Shown here: in pieces, positions 1 to 12,400 of the stretch
Layout of the letters: each line of letters opens with the position of its first letter
How positions within the stretch are numbered: position 1 is the first letter of the stretch
Source: Nectonema munidae
Lineage: Eukaryota; Nematomorpha; Nectonematoida; Nectonematidae
Reading direction: 5' to 3'
DNA length: 64,000 bases
Assembly: GCA_030549495.1 (NCBI GenBank)
Contig: JAUIRK010000069.1
Coordinates: 434,001-498,000 of the forward strand
The notes under the pieces: generated by a model
The model's database searches: none
Seen by the model: the letters and a program-made list of their open reading frames with translations, nothing else
What the model was told of the DNA's origin: nothing
Made by a program: the position numbers and the translations under genes

Positions 1-129
1 CCTCCAGATTGCAGCAGTGCTGTTGCTGAATATTTTCGTACTCTTGTTGGTGAGGACTGTAGCTAAGAGTAGTAGTGCCAGTGATTCCGCTAGGAGTTAA
101 TTCTAACTAAAGGGAAGATTAATACATAG

Positions 130-1730
130 ATTAGCATTACTTGAGGTAAAGCCAAGGCGGTTCCACAAACATGTACTGTCTCATTTTGATAGGATTTATA
201 ATTGGGAAGTTTTTACTGATGAGATTCCAGAAAAAGAAGCATGTATTGTGGTTAATAGGCAAGTCCATTAGTACTTTGTAGAGGTTTTTTCCCTGTTTGA
301 AGTAATTCGTGATGGTACAATGTATGTAACCTAAAAAAGCCTCTAAACTTTTTTTTGATGCGCGGGTTCCATTTTTAGGCATTTTAGATTGATCATGGCA
401 ATTTTGAGTCTACCTTGTGTGGAAAGCTTATTGTTTTCATCTTGAGGTTCAGAATAATGCCAAGATATTTTATCTTAGAACAGGGTTCCAGTATGGACTT
501 TTCAATGCTTATGATTACATTGCATTCAGTGGTAAGGAAGGATTGTAGTTTACTTGTGATGATTTTAGTTGTAGTTTTTTCCGGGCTTAGAATGGGAATA
601 TCATCGATATAGAAGAGGATTTCGAACTTAATTTTTCCGGGTCTTTCTTTGAAGGTGTTGATTAAACATTTCAGGGTGAATTGCAGTATGCTTGAGACGA
701 AGTTCGCCCCCATAGGTAATCCTTTAAATACATAATTCGGAAATGTATGGGTTGTATTCCTTAAATACAACGGATGCCAAAGAACTAATACCATAGAAGA
801 CATTTTTGATATCGAGTTTACATGCGTGCCAGGAGGATTTGTCAAGGTATCTTAGACTAGTTGTTGCGAAAAGAGAAATACGTTCTTTTTTGAAGAGTTC
901 TTTTGTGAAATTGTAGTTCTGGATGTATCGTACTCCATTATTACTTTTGGGAATGATATCTTACTTTTCTAGAGAATTTCACCTCATGCATAGCCTCTTT
1001 TTTGACGTCCACCCTGATTGGTAAAGGTGGCGATTGAATTGTTGAGATTATAACCCAACAGGATATTTTTAGGGTGGAGGTACGTGACAAGTCCCCCTGA
1101 GGAGATCTTGAGCTGTTGAGCTTGTTCTCACTTCTGTGATAAGTACAGTACCAGAGGCTCTCTACCTGAGACTGGAATTCCCGTCTAAGCGAAGGGCTTC
1201 ATCATACACTTCAGGGGCTGGGTCTATGGTCGAGAGGCTGGAAGCATGCAATAGAGGAGGCAACAAGATGTTGGAGAGCAATGAGGAGCGGGACAATATG
1301 TCTTGTTCCTTAACAGTGAACCCAGTAATCGATTTCAAGAGGCAGTTGAGGTTGTCCATCTTGGTAGACACAACCCCTGTGATCTGTCAAATGGAATCAT
1401 CTATTCGTTGTTCCAATGCCATTACCGGGTTCTGTAACACAGCAGTCGTTTCTTTTAGGGTTGCAGATAAATCAGTCAGGAAGATTTAGGAATTTTTTTC
1501 GATTAGATTGCTCCTTAACAAGGCCTTAGGTCGTAACTCCTGTTGAATCAGGTCATAGGCTCGGGCCATCTGAGACTCTGAAGCCTGAGGGAGCCTTGCT
1601 CTAGTTATTATGAGAGCTCTGCAGGCACTTACTATTTGATCCGACAGAGTAAAATGCGGGACAGAGCTTGGAGCTTCCATGAAATGGGTGGCTTCTAACC
1701 AACGGCTGGCGACACCAGATGATTCCAAAC
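130..1730 (-). mobile_element. DIRS-like retroelement fossil (gag-like part, reverse transcriptase, possible RNase H start)
   Basis: The minus strand, read from high to low coordinates, carries a gag-like segment (about 1730-1160) and then a reverse transcriptase segment (about 850-390) with the YIDD active-site box and a following block ending YLGIIL. The palm block and the EKSILEP-type block resemble DIRS/Ngaro tyrosine-recombinase retroelements more than LINEs. A further piece (about 380-137) sits where the RNase H region would follow. No tyrosine recombinase or terminal repeats were recognised, so the ends are open; related sequence may reach about 2340. It is clearly an old, broken copy with several breaks. 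Confidence 0.6.
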
Positions 1731-3022
1731 GTCATCTGACCATAACTAATACCATGAGGCTTTTAATCCAGGGTCCACAGAAGGCTTTCTGAGTTTAGTG
1801 TAGAGTTGGGCTCTAGAGGTGGAAGAAGCAAGGGGATCATTGTGAGATCTCATCTTGGGGCATGCCGGTATGGCCTATCTTAAGGGGTTGAAGTGAATAT
1901 GCTAGCAGAGGGCACTTGCGGCAGTGGAGGTGTGATAGTAGGCCGCAGAGGGACTTCTGTCCGTGCAGCAGGGTCTTGAGGAGGCAGTGCTGTTTCTGAG
2001 CAGTTACAACAGGAATTAAATTGTGCCCCGTGAAACCATGAGCCTGTTGAGGGGGTGCTTCGACATGGTAGCGAATGAACGAGGAGCCTGCTTCAGAGGC
2101 GTACCCAATCGGCTAAGTTATTGGTCTAGCGTCACATTGTTGAGGAGGACTTGACATGAGAACCGATTGAAAGGGGCTAAACTGCTTGGAATATTGGGTT
2201 GGAGGCTGGTGAGTGAAAACTGCACCGTGCCTTAGGCCCAGTACAACACTCGGATCCAGCTCGTAGTCTAGGGACTCATTTAGGACGCTAGATGCTGTGG
2301 CGGTGAAGGACCTGGGTCACTAGGTTTTACTATCCGGTGTCAAGAAGAAGAACTGGGCTTTATGGTTTAGATTGCTAACTAAGAATGTTAATACAGCTGT
2401 TAAGGAAAGTAAACTTCTTTAACGCTATATATTGCGAAGCGTATATATTGGAGATGTAAAAAACGGAATTCTTTCAGCGCCTGTATTATATGTGAAACTC
2501 GTGACCATGATTTAAAAAAATTCAAATATTCACTCGCACTCACCAAATGAAGCACGTAATTCTTCACTTAAAGTTTGACTTATCCAACGCAAATTGTGCA
2601 TAATTGTATTTCAATAAATATCTTTTTTTCCATTTTATTATTATAAAAAAAAATTTTTATTAATATTTTTTTATAAAAATGCTGCCATATTTCTTTCCGT
2701 CATTTTGTCTATTAGGCATTTATTTTGTTCGTTAGGCATTCAGTCCGCACCCGTTCCCATTACTATGCTTAGTAGCTCTTCTATATAAATAAGCAAGGAT
2801 TTTTCTATAGAGGATTAAACCTGGCATCCATATATAAAGTAATAATCGAGAAGAAGTAAACATCGATCAGCAAAAGAAAAATCAATAATATGATAAATTT
2901 GAATAATAAATGTCTCGTTTCCTTTCTATTTTCACATACATCATAAATGCGACACCAATTTGTCACGAAAAATATGGGCGTGCGTGTGTGGGTGTAAGTA
3001 TTTTTCACAACTTCCTTACTTC
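1731..3022. other. No gene seen; possible DIRS 5' remnant then AT-rich DNA
   Basis: The first 600 bases are GC-richer than their surroundings, like the DIRS fossil next to them, and may be its 5' end. From about 2400 the DNA is AT-rich without convincing coding sequence. Confidence 0.4.
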
Positions 3023-3800
3023 TAGAGATGTATGGCATGTGAAATTTTTTGTATTCGCGAAAGCGCATGTGAGGATTGATTTTTTTGCAGATGCGGATAG
3101 ATATTCTAAAATAGTACTTATTAAAAATGGAAAGATGTCAATGTATATGTGTTATAATATTATCATAGAAATTTTGGATAAAATAAAAAAGTGAAAAATT
3201 CAGAAAGAAGCTTTGCCGTATATAGAAAAAAGAAAAATGTTTTAAAATAGCGGATGTTGAAAGTTTAATGATACGCGGATGAGGATGTTAAGAGGATGTA
3301 AAAATGTTTCCGTAGGTGCGGATATCCGATACATCTCTACTTTTTACATCTCTAATTTTTCATGGCATCAACAAAGGACATATGGCAATTAGCTCAGGCC
3401 TTACTACCTTAACAATACAAAAGCTATGTGGTCGCATAAGAAGAAGAAGTTTATTTGATCACACACACACACACAAACATAAAAAAGCAGAATTAGAGGT
3501 TAAATGAAAAGTTTTAAACACCACAAGAAAAAGAAATGTGACATGGATAAATGCTACTTAAAGCCGCTCGATAAGTATAACCATATATAAAAACAAACAT
3601 ATTTATGGAATGGATTGAATTGAAAGTGTAAGCACAAGAGTGGAGTGAGAATTGAAGGAAAATATATGAGATAATATATATTGGAGATGTATCGGATATC
3701 CGCATATGCGAATCATTCGCAAAAAATTTTACATCGGCTTTACATCCTCATCCGTGGATTTTTTTCATGTTAACATCCGCAAAATCAATTTTTATAAATA
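3023..3800. repeat. Inverted-repeat cluster of miniature hAT-like elements with GCGGAT subterminal motifs
   Basis: A left arm (about 3250-3339) ending GGATATCCGATACATCTCTA is matched in inverted orientation by about 3684-3780, which begins GGAGATGTATCGGATATCCG. Both arms contain several GCGGAT-type words. A third end, TAGAGATGTATGG at 3023, faces the 3339 end and could be the other terminus of one element. No clean 8-bp target duplication was found, so the family call is tentative. Confidence 0.4.
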
Positions 3801-6068
3801 TCTATTGAAACTTTTCGTATTTTTTTTGTTTAAAACTTACAAGATTTGTTATGTCTTTAAATTCCTATCTTTGATCATGCGAAATTTGTGAAAAGCGGAA
3901 GTTTGTTTGTCGCAACATTTCTTTTTGTCGGCCAGTAATATAAATTACGTTTCAAATATCAGTTGACTCTACTTTCACAATTTTTTATATTTCTGGTGAT
4001 GAATGATACTGATGAGAAAATTCAAAAATTAGCTTTACTACGTTACATACAGGATAGGATTTTAATAGCTATTGTCTGTCACATAGTATTATACGCTTTT
4101 GTTTTTTGTAAATCGCAGTGAGTTTTGATTTACTGATTTTGACACATAATAATGCAAAATTTTCTCATCAGTCACCGTGACAAGCGTTTTGATTTCTCTA
4201 TAGTCGTCTGTTTTTTTATAAAAAGATTTTAATTGAAAAGTTCTTATGTTAAACAGAGTGCCCTATAAGAAAGGATTTTTATGCTAACGCCTGATTCTTT
4301 CATATTGCAATTTGATTTTTTTTTTTGTACTTTTTTTCTTCTTTTGCCTGCAATGAATAATATCAATCTAAATTTTAACTTTAAAAACTTGTATGATCAA
4401 ATTTTGTTAGCATTTTCAAACTTTATTTTATAGTAAGTTTTATGAATCAAGGCTTATGTATAAAAATGTAACTCAATTTATTCTTATAAGTTTTAAAATT
4501 TATGTTTTTGGTTAACATGATGTGTAATGTGTTGTCTATATCAGATTTTGTTTTGATTGAACTATGGAAGTTTTACTTTACAAATAATAATTCATTTAAA
4601 TAAAAAAATTGTCTTTTTTATTTAAGTTAAAAAAATTTTTTTGAATGTAACATAAAATAAACTAAATTTATTTATAATTGACTTGGTACATATTATTCCA
4701 TACAAAAATCTTGAACTTCTTCAGAGCAGGAAAAAAAGAAACAAAATTTTTTTTTATATTTTTTTCACTTTTAGTTGAAATTAATAAAAGTTAGGATGTC
4801 ACCCAGAAGTTATTCTTGAGGAGAGTGCTTTGGGGTAGTTGTTCTTCAGTTGGTACCAAAAAACTTTTCTGGGGTGTGTGTATTCTTCAAGAGATCCCAG
4901 TCTTTCGTGTATAGATTCAGAAAGTTTAACAAAAATTTGGCATTATTATTTCTGAAAAGTGACGTAGTAGTAGTCACTGAATTGCATCAGAGCAATGCAA
5001 CATGAAGAGTGAATAGGAACACATCACTGAATTGTATAAGCGACATACAACGCCGACATTTATTTCTAACCTTTGAAAGAGGAAGAGGATTTTTACCTAA
5101 ATTTAAAATAGAGTAAACATCACAAAATTTTCCAAGCATCTGGATTCGCAAAATTAGATCTCTGCATCGCAATTCGTAGAATTTTATCAACGCCAAATAT
5201 ACACGCACTTTGTAGTCAGTGTTTTCTTAACACCTTCACGCATTCAAGAAAGTAAGTTGATGAACTAATTTTTTTTAACTCATCGCACCCAAAATTTTAT
5301 CCTAGTCTTAAGTAAATAGATTTAATTTGAAATGGCGCCTTGATGACTTTCTTTGTCGAATTTTGGTCAATTCTTTTTAAGATTTGTAACGCCAAAAGAC
5401 TTATAAAACTTATGATTCCCAATAAGAAATTTTAATGTTATCAAGTTGTTTGAACTTGCGTATGTTCGTGTCCAATTGCATCTGAGTGATGATCATAAAC
5501 TTACGGGCATATGTTTAAAAAAGCTTGTTAAAGAAACATTGTAACAAAATTTAAAGCGTAGCGAATTGCAGTATTCATTATCACTTCGTTTTTTTCGTGT
5601 ACGTAATTTCGAAACGTAACGTATCGTATGCCACTACTGAAGCTCACTTTTGGCAATGCACTCGGAGCTCTGATTAGGGCTACGAGCCTGGGATTGAGAA
5701 CCTATCTCTTGGATTATTTAAAATATACAGAAATGTTTGAACAAAATGAAAGTGTCATGTCACTCTCTACCTGTCATCTCTGGCTAATAATAAAAATTTG
5801 CTGATGCTGATGCCGGTTAAACAAAAGTAAAACCAATTCGCTACGAGACTATTATGAGGGTTTGCATAAGTCTATGTAAGATTTTGTTAACATTCTCATA
5901 CTTGTTTGGTCCTTTGTTCTTGCATGGAGCGGATGCCAATAGTTACTTCGCAAATTTCGAATCCAACTCTTTTTTCAGAACGGATTATAGTCGGGGTCCA
6001 AAATAAAACCAATCTTTTTATCTCAAATATATACACTAAAAATGTTTTATACATCCCATTTTTTTTAG
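3801..6068. other. AT-rich DNA upstream of gene 1, no gene seen
   Basis: I see no convincing exons or recognised mobile-element proteins. There may be non-coding 5' exons of the gene starting at 6071: the strong acceptor just before that ATG implies upstream transcribed sequence or a spliced leader. Confidence 0.4.
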
Positions 6069-6144
6069 AAATGACATTGTCCAATAAGTTATTCGACGCA
6101 TTCAATTCAAATACATTTTTGCAACAGTTTAGCAAACTTAAAAG
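6069..6144 (+). CDS. Gene 1, exon 1 (start codon at 6071)
   Basis: A strong acceptor (T-run then AG) ends two bases before the ATG, and the donor is AAAAG followed by GTATTT. It codes MTLSNKLFDAFNSNTFLQQF and a few more residues, ending in phase 2. The acceptor means this exon follows a 5' UTR intron or receives a spliced leader. Confidence 0.55.
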
Positions 6145-6445
6145 GTATTTTTAATTTAATTAATATTATTTGCCTTCAATTGATCCTAAAATACTTCAAT
6201 TTTTTGTATAGAAAAATCAAGAAAAATGGCGAAAAACTTGAAAAGATTTCAAATGAAGCTTTGAAAAGCAACGACACTCCAAGATCTTCTTCAGAAAAAG
6301 CTAAACAACGGAGAAGGCATTCACATAATGAAGGTTCTTGCATAAAATTTATATCCCTTCTTTTTTTAAACTTCGAAAGGTTCCTATCCGCTACCTCTAT
6401 AGATGCCAAAGTAGCAATTCGATGTGTGTGTGTGTGTGTATGTGT

Positions 6446-6479
<34 letters not shown>

Positions 6480-9400
6480 TCTATCAAAGAGTGTTTCCTT
6501 TCATAAAGGCAAGACTTTCGAATAGCTTCTGTCATTAAGGAGAGAAGGGTGTCAAACTTGTCATTTCATTGGATATTTTAAAATGATATTTCCTTGCTTT
6601 TTTCAAGAGCGCATATAAATGATAACTTTCTAACATTATCTTGAATAATGAGAATTTTTTGTGTTAAACTTTACTTTGCTGATCTATCCATAATTTTTTG
6701 AAAAATTGATATATTATATAAATAAAGGATATGTATCTTTAAATAATCGCTAATTTGCTTTCCTCTTTTTTGTCTTTTTATATAACACATTAACTTGATT
6801 GTTTGAGTGTAGGTAGGCCCATATGTCTACATACAATATATATCGAGATATTCGTATTTGAATCAAGAAAAATGTTTTTTTTATATTGCAAAAAAAATTT
6901 CTTAAATAAATTTAAAGAAATGCCAGAAATCCTCTTAATTTTAATGAATTTTGCGGGAATAAAGTTGGGTATTTAAATTTTCAAATTCCAGAAATTTGAA
7001 TACCATAATAAGCTTCTTTCAGAATTTCAGCATTAGTTTTTCCTCAATTAAGTAATTAAGTCTACTTATTGTGCCTTAAAATTTTATTGAGATATTGGGA
7101 TTCGATTGGTATGTAATCCTTCTCTCATATGTTGCTACTAACTCTTGGTCGTGTGTATACAAAATGAGGGATAAATGCACATCGTGATTTGGGGTGGGGC
7201 GATTTTTTAATCATTTTAACTCTAAACTGATTTTTGTGTACGCAAAATAAGGAAATGATATTGCGACCAAATTGAACTGTTTTTGTTGGCATTTGCTTTC
7301 TTTAAATAAACTGCTTTATTTCGGACACAGAGCCAGTTTGGATTAGGTTTGAAGCAAATAAGCTAGTTTTATAACGCGGATCATTTGATTCAATCATATT
7401 CTTTACGTTTATCAAAGTGACTTCGTTTTTATGTACTCTTCATTTTTTATTAGTTAACTTTTTATTATTTTTTTGCCGACCCTTTTCAATTTGTCTTTTG
7501 ACAAAATGTACATTGAATTTTTGCTTATAATAAGATTTTATGTTATTATATTTCCGATTAACTTGTAATTTTATGTGTTAGCTTAAACCACCATTTTCAT
7601 CTTGTTTGATGAGCTCTAAAGCATTTTTCACATGTAAAATTTTCAGCATTCATATATAAGTGATCTGACAAAGTTTTTCTGTTTATTTTTTGTCTCTCTC
7701 CATGGCTTGCCATCCAACTAATATACTCATTCTTAGTTGCTATATGTGTAATTTTTCTTTTTCATAATATACCTTCCATTTCGTGACAGCGTAAAATATG
7801 GTAACTGTTTTGAAAAACTGAAGACGATTCCAAGTGTATTGATCATTCATTTATTTATTTTTGTTTGTATAAATAATGCACGTTACTCCCTTTCCATACG
7901 CGTCGAATTAATTGTTCTTGCTGAGATATTATCGTCTACTCCGCTTTTAGACAATCACCACTTTGACGCAAACAATGCAAATCGATGAACTCTTCTTTGT
8001 TGATTCTAGGTGATAAGTTTTTAAAAAGTCACAGACACTAGCAAGTCCAGTATACTATATCTTTCGGCTATGTTGTGCATGAATCATGCTAGAGTTGGAA
8101 GTTTTAAAGTGATGTGACTGGTGTCGGAAGGAACACCACATTTGTATCCTTTCAAATACGAAGTAGCGCCAATCCACCTCTTCTCGATTTAATGAATTTG
8201 CGCATTCAGTATTCATTCAAGCGCATGTAAGCTCATCTGAGACAAGTGTTCTACACTTTCTAAAAGTTTTTAAAACCAAATGTGAAGTAAAGGATTTTCT
8301 TTAGTTCAGCCATATTTATTTGCACAACTAGCTAGGCAAAGCTGAATTTTTTGCATTTATTGCTTTTATCAACGAAGTATATGCTATAATACACTTTACC
8401 TTTTATCTCATTTATTGACACAATACAACTCAAAAGTGTTGTATGTGTTTTGTTTAAAAATTTATCCTTACCGAGACTTCACCACTTTTTAAAATCTTTA
8501 CTTTGAATTAAAATTATGGAGCTTTTTTTGATTGCTTACATTTTTTCTCTTGTTTTACTAAATAAAGATTTTTCGCTGGTATTTGAAATCGACTAACAAA
8601 GAATTACTTTTAATTAAACTGGTGCTTCTTCTAAAGTTTTATTCTTATTTTTATCAATATTTTATTATCCCTATAAGTTTTACATTTTTATAGTTATTGT
8701 AAGCATATTTATTTAGTATTAAAATGTTTTTTACGTTAATGATTTAAATGTAGCATATAGATTTTGAAATGAATGCTGCTTTATATAATAATTGATTAAT
8801 CGATTTTTTGGATCTTTTTTGTTCAATAAAAAATTATTATTAATAATAAAAGCTGAGATTTTCTTATTTATAAACTTTTACTTAAAATAATGTTGTAATT
8901 CCGCAAATTATTTAAAGCAGGAAGTTCCAACCCTTAGCCCGCGGGCCAAATTGTGGTTCTTTTAACCTCATTTAGATTGTTGACGGTATCTCGTATAAGC
9001 ATATTTTCTTTTATATTTTTAAGTCAACTATTATCTAATAATAACAATAATGATTAATTGCAATCAAATTAAGCGGATTGCGAAAAATATTGGGTTTGCC
9101 GTCAATTTTTACGTAATTAAAATAATACTATAATTTTGCTGAAATATCAACAATATAACTGAGATTTGGGTCCAGAAAAACAGTCAAGTCAAATGCTTAT
9201 ATTTTTAATAAAAAATATTGATATTTTTATCTTACCGGAATTAAAAGGTGAAAGGAAAACGAAAAACTTCAAGAAATTTTTTTATTTACAAAGATAAATG
9301 AGCGTTCAAAATATATTTAAAGAAATGCCAGATATCTCCTTAATTTTAATGAATTTTGCGGGAATAAAGTTGTGTATTTAAATTTTAAACTTTTCAAAAA

Positions 9401-12400
9401 AATGACCATAGTTGCGGGTCAGTAAAGAACTTATAGTTTGAAATTGGCTCATCATAGAAAAGGTTGGGCATCCCTAATTTAAAGTATTCATTTTTTTGTT
9501 TTGGGTTAGGTTTATATATTAATTTATATATATATATATTACTTTATGTCTTTTGTTGAAATAATAGATAACAACACTTCACGATATTTTTCCAAAACTT
9601 ATCATTTTTTTTTAATTATTTTTCTCATTGAGTGGAAATTCAGTCCATTTTATCAAGAAGATATAGCTATAAAATTTTAGAAAATCTTTTAGCTTATATT
9701 ATCTCTGAATTATACAATTCAAATTCTCGTTTTAAAAGAAGCCTCTTTACCAAGTTTATGAGTAAATTTGGTTTAATAACAAATAACATAATGTTTTTAT
9801 ATGCGTTGTTGTGGTTCCCCAGGCTCTTTCATTCAAGGAAGCCTGCACCACATTAACTGGGTCCAGACATAGTTATAGCGTATTTGTAATCTTGTGTTGT
9901 TTTCATAGGGCTGTAAGATTATTATTAATTAATTAATAAATCTTACATAAATAAATTATTAATATTTATAATTTATAAAAATATAATTTATAATAAATAA
10001 ATAAATTTATATATTATTTATAATATATAAATAATTTATTTTAATTAATTTAATTATTTTAAAAATAAATTAATTAATAAATTAATTGCTTATCAGGGGT
10101 GGAGGAGTGTCAAGTTGTTTAGTCAACTACCTACTATATGAGTGGAAATAAACACACATATGGTTGCAGAATGCATATAATATAATAGTTTCGAAAAACT
10201 CACCGGACGAAAATAATTGATACAAGAAATGAGTCGTAAGCATGGAGTCAGCCTGTAGAGTCACACACAGCGCACTAGTTTGTACGTGTATCAAGATAAA
10301 ATAAAATGATTGCTTTCTAACGTTTCATTAATAGAAAATGCGTACAAAAAAGTATTCTTGTCACAATTATCAGCCAGGTCCTCTTTCTCTTCTGAAAACA
10401 CCAACATACTTTCTTCCTCCCTAAATAAAGAAAGATCCAGCAAAAAAGCAAGATCTTCAGCAGCAACACCAAAAACATCTTGTCAAGACCAAAATGATAT
10501 TTTGCAAACAGACGAAGAAGACGCATCTTTCTTTGCCAACAAGTCTAGTCTCCAGACGCAAAGCAATAACGACAATTTTTCAATCAAAACTCCATCGTAT
10601 TTTTTTTAAATTTTCCTCTTTTTATGATCAAAATCAATTGTATTTTAGGTGGAAAATAGTCGATGTATTCCAGAAAAATTCAACAATTGAAGTACTTTTT
10701 TTTTGATATATATATATATAATATTGTATTACTATAGTGTTTCTCAAATCTTAAATTATCATATTTTTTCATATCAAAAAAATTAACTTTTTTTTCTGTT
10801 CCAACAAAAAAACAAAACAAAAATATTTCTCAATCCTCACGTGAGGAAGAAACCTCCAATAAATTTTAGGTGCATTTTGTTAACTTTGGGAAAGATTAGT
10901 CTTTTAATTGTCCATGTTGAAAATTATATTTTAATTATTGCTCCTTTTTCACATATGGGTTCTGTAAGAGTTAGAAGGGAACAATTTATTCGATTGGATC
11001 ATTCTTTATTTGCACCATTTATATATTTCTGATTCATATACCAATCCATATAATTTAGATTGTAACTTCGTCCTTAAAATTAGCAAAATCTTTCTTCAGA
11101 TACGTAAGAAGTCTATTGTTTGCAAAGATTAAAAACAACTTTTCTAAGCGAACGTCAATCATTTAAAATTAGAATAGCGCGCAGTATTCCGATTGGATTA
11201 ATTTGAAAATGGATGATGTTTAAGGCAGGTATTACTAAATTGGTAGGTATCGAGCGATTGGTGTCATTTGTTTTAAATTCTAAATTGTCCTTTGAATGTC
11301 TTTCTTTAAAATAATTTATGTCGCCAACATTTTGGTATCTCTCACTCACTACCTTGGTAGTAGGCGCTGAGTTTGTCTATTTAAATATATTTTTACAAAA
11401 CAATGAGTTTTATGTAGAAAAAAATTAGTGAATCAAGATTAATGAATTTAAATTTTTGTTATAGAGTATTACTTTATAATCATGTAGCAGCGAGGTTCAC
11501 CCATCCCATTAAATGTTTCGCAAATAGAATATGAAATATATTTTTTTAAAATTTACATTTGTAATAAATCATTTTTTGTTTGAACATTTGTTACTTCAAG
11601 AAGTCGATAAAAGTTTTCATTCGAAATATTTATGCGTGAGTTTTTTAAAATTTACAGGGTTAACTTTTTTAATATTTAATAGATAAGGCGAAGTCGGTGG
11701 GTTTCATTCACATGTAATAAAAACAAAGAATATTGAAATAAACTCGACTTTTCAAAACTTTTTATTGAAAATTCAAATTTTCGACCGTTACGGTCTTTCT
11801 CAAGAACTAAATCAAAAATTAAAAGCATAAAATAAAGTGAGGTATGTATGTGTTGTACTAAAATTGGTAGAGGTGGATGTATCAAACTGTGTTGAGATGT
11901 GTGTATATATACTCAAAATTTAGCTTACGGAGAATATTGAAAAGAAATAAAGAAAGAAAGGAACTAAGAAAACACCAAGTTGTGCGTGTGGTTGGAATAG
12001 AGGTTAGTTGGGTAATTAGTGTTGGTGTGAGAATTGGAGAGTGTGGGATATATACATCATGATTGCTGAGTATGAGGGTATTATATATCATGGACGAATG
12101 TTGTGTGCATTAAAGTGATTATTTATAGAAGGGAAGAGGGCTTTAATGTAGATTTTTTTTTTATTTGCATTAAAATTTATAGAGTTGAAATATTGCAAAG
12201 TCTTGCACGGCGATGGGAGTGTCAAGAAAATGTGTTTAGTAATTATTTGTCTTAAAAAACTATTGAATGATGTTTTTGTTTGATTCAGAATTCAGAAACC
12301 ATTGCATCAAACAAGCACAACAACTGTCTGCAGGATTTTGAATACCTTAGAAGACACACCAAGAGTAAAATAGAAGAGATAAAGGAGAGAGAAGCTTTCT

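Larger units (their letters stand above)
6334..8917. other. Gene 1 intron 2, proximal part: AT-rich, one microsatellite, one dispersed repeat
   Basis: It contains a (TG)n tract at 6423-6479 and, at about 6905-6980, a segment nearly identical to about 9311-9388. I see no further exons. Confidence 0.5.
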
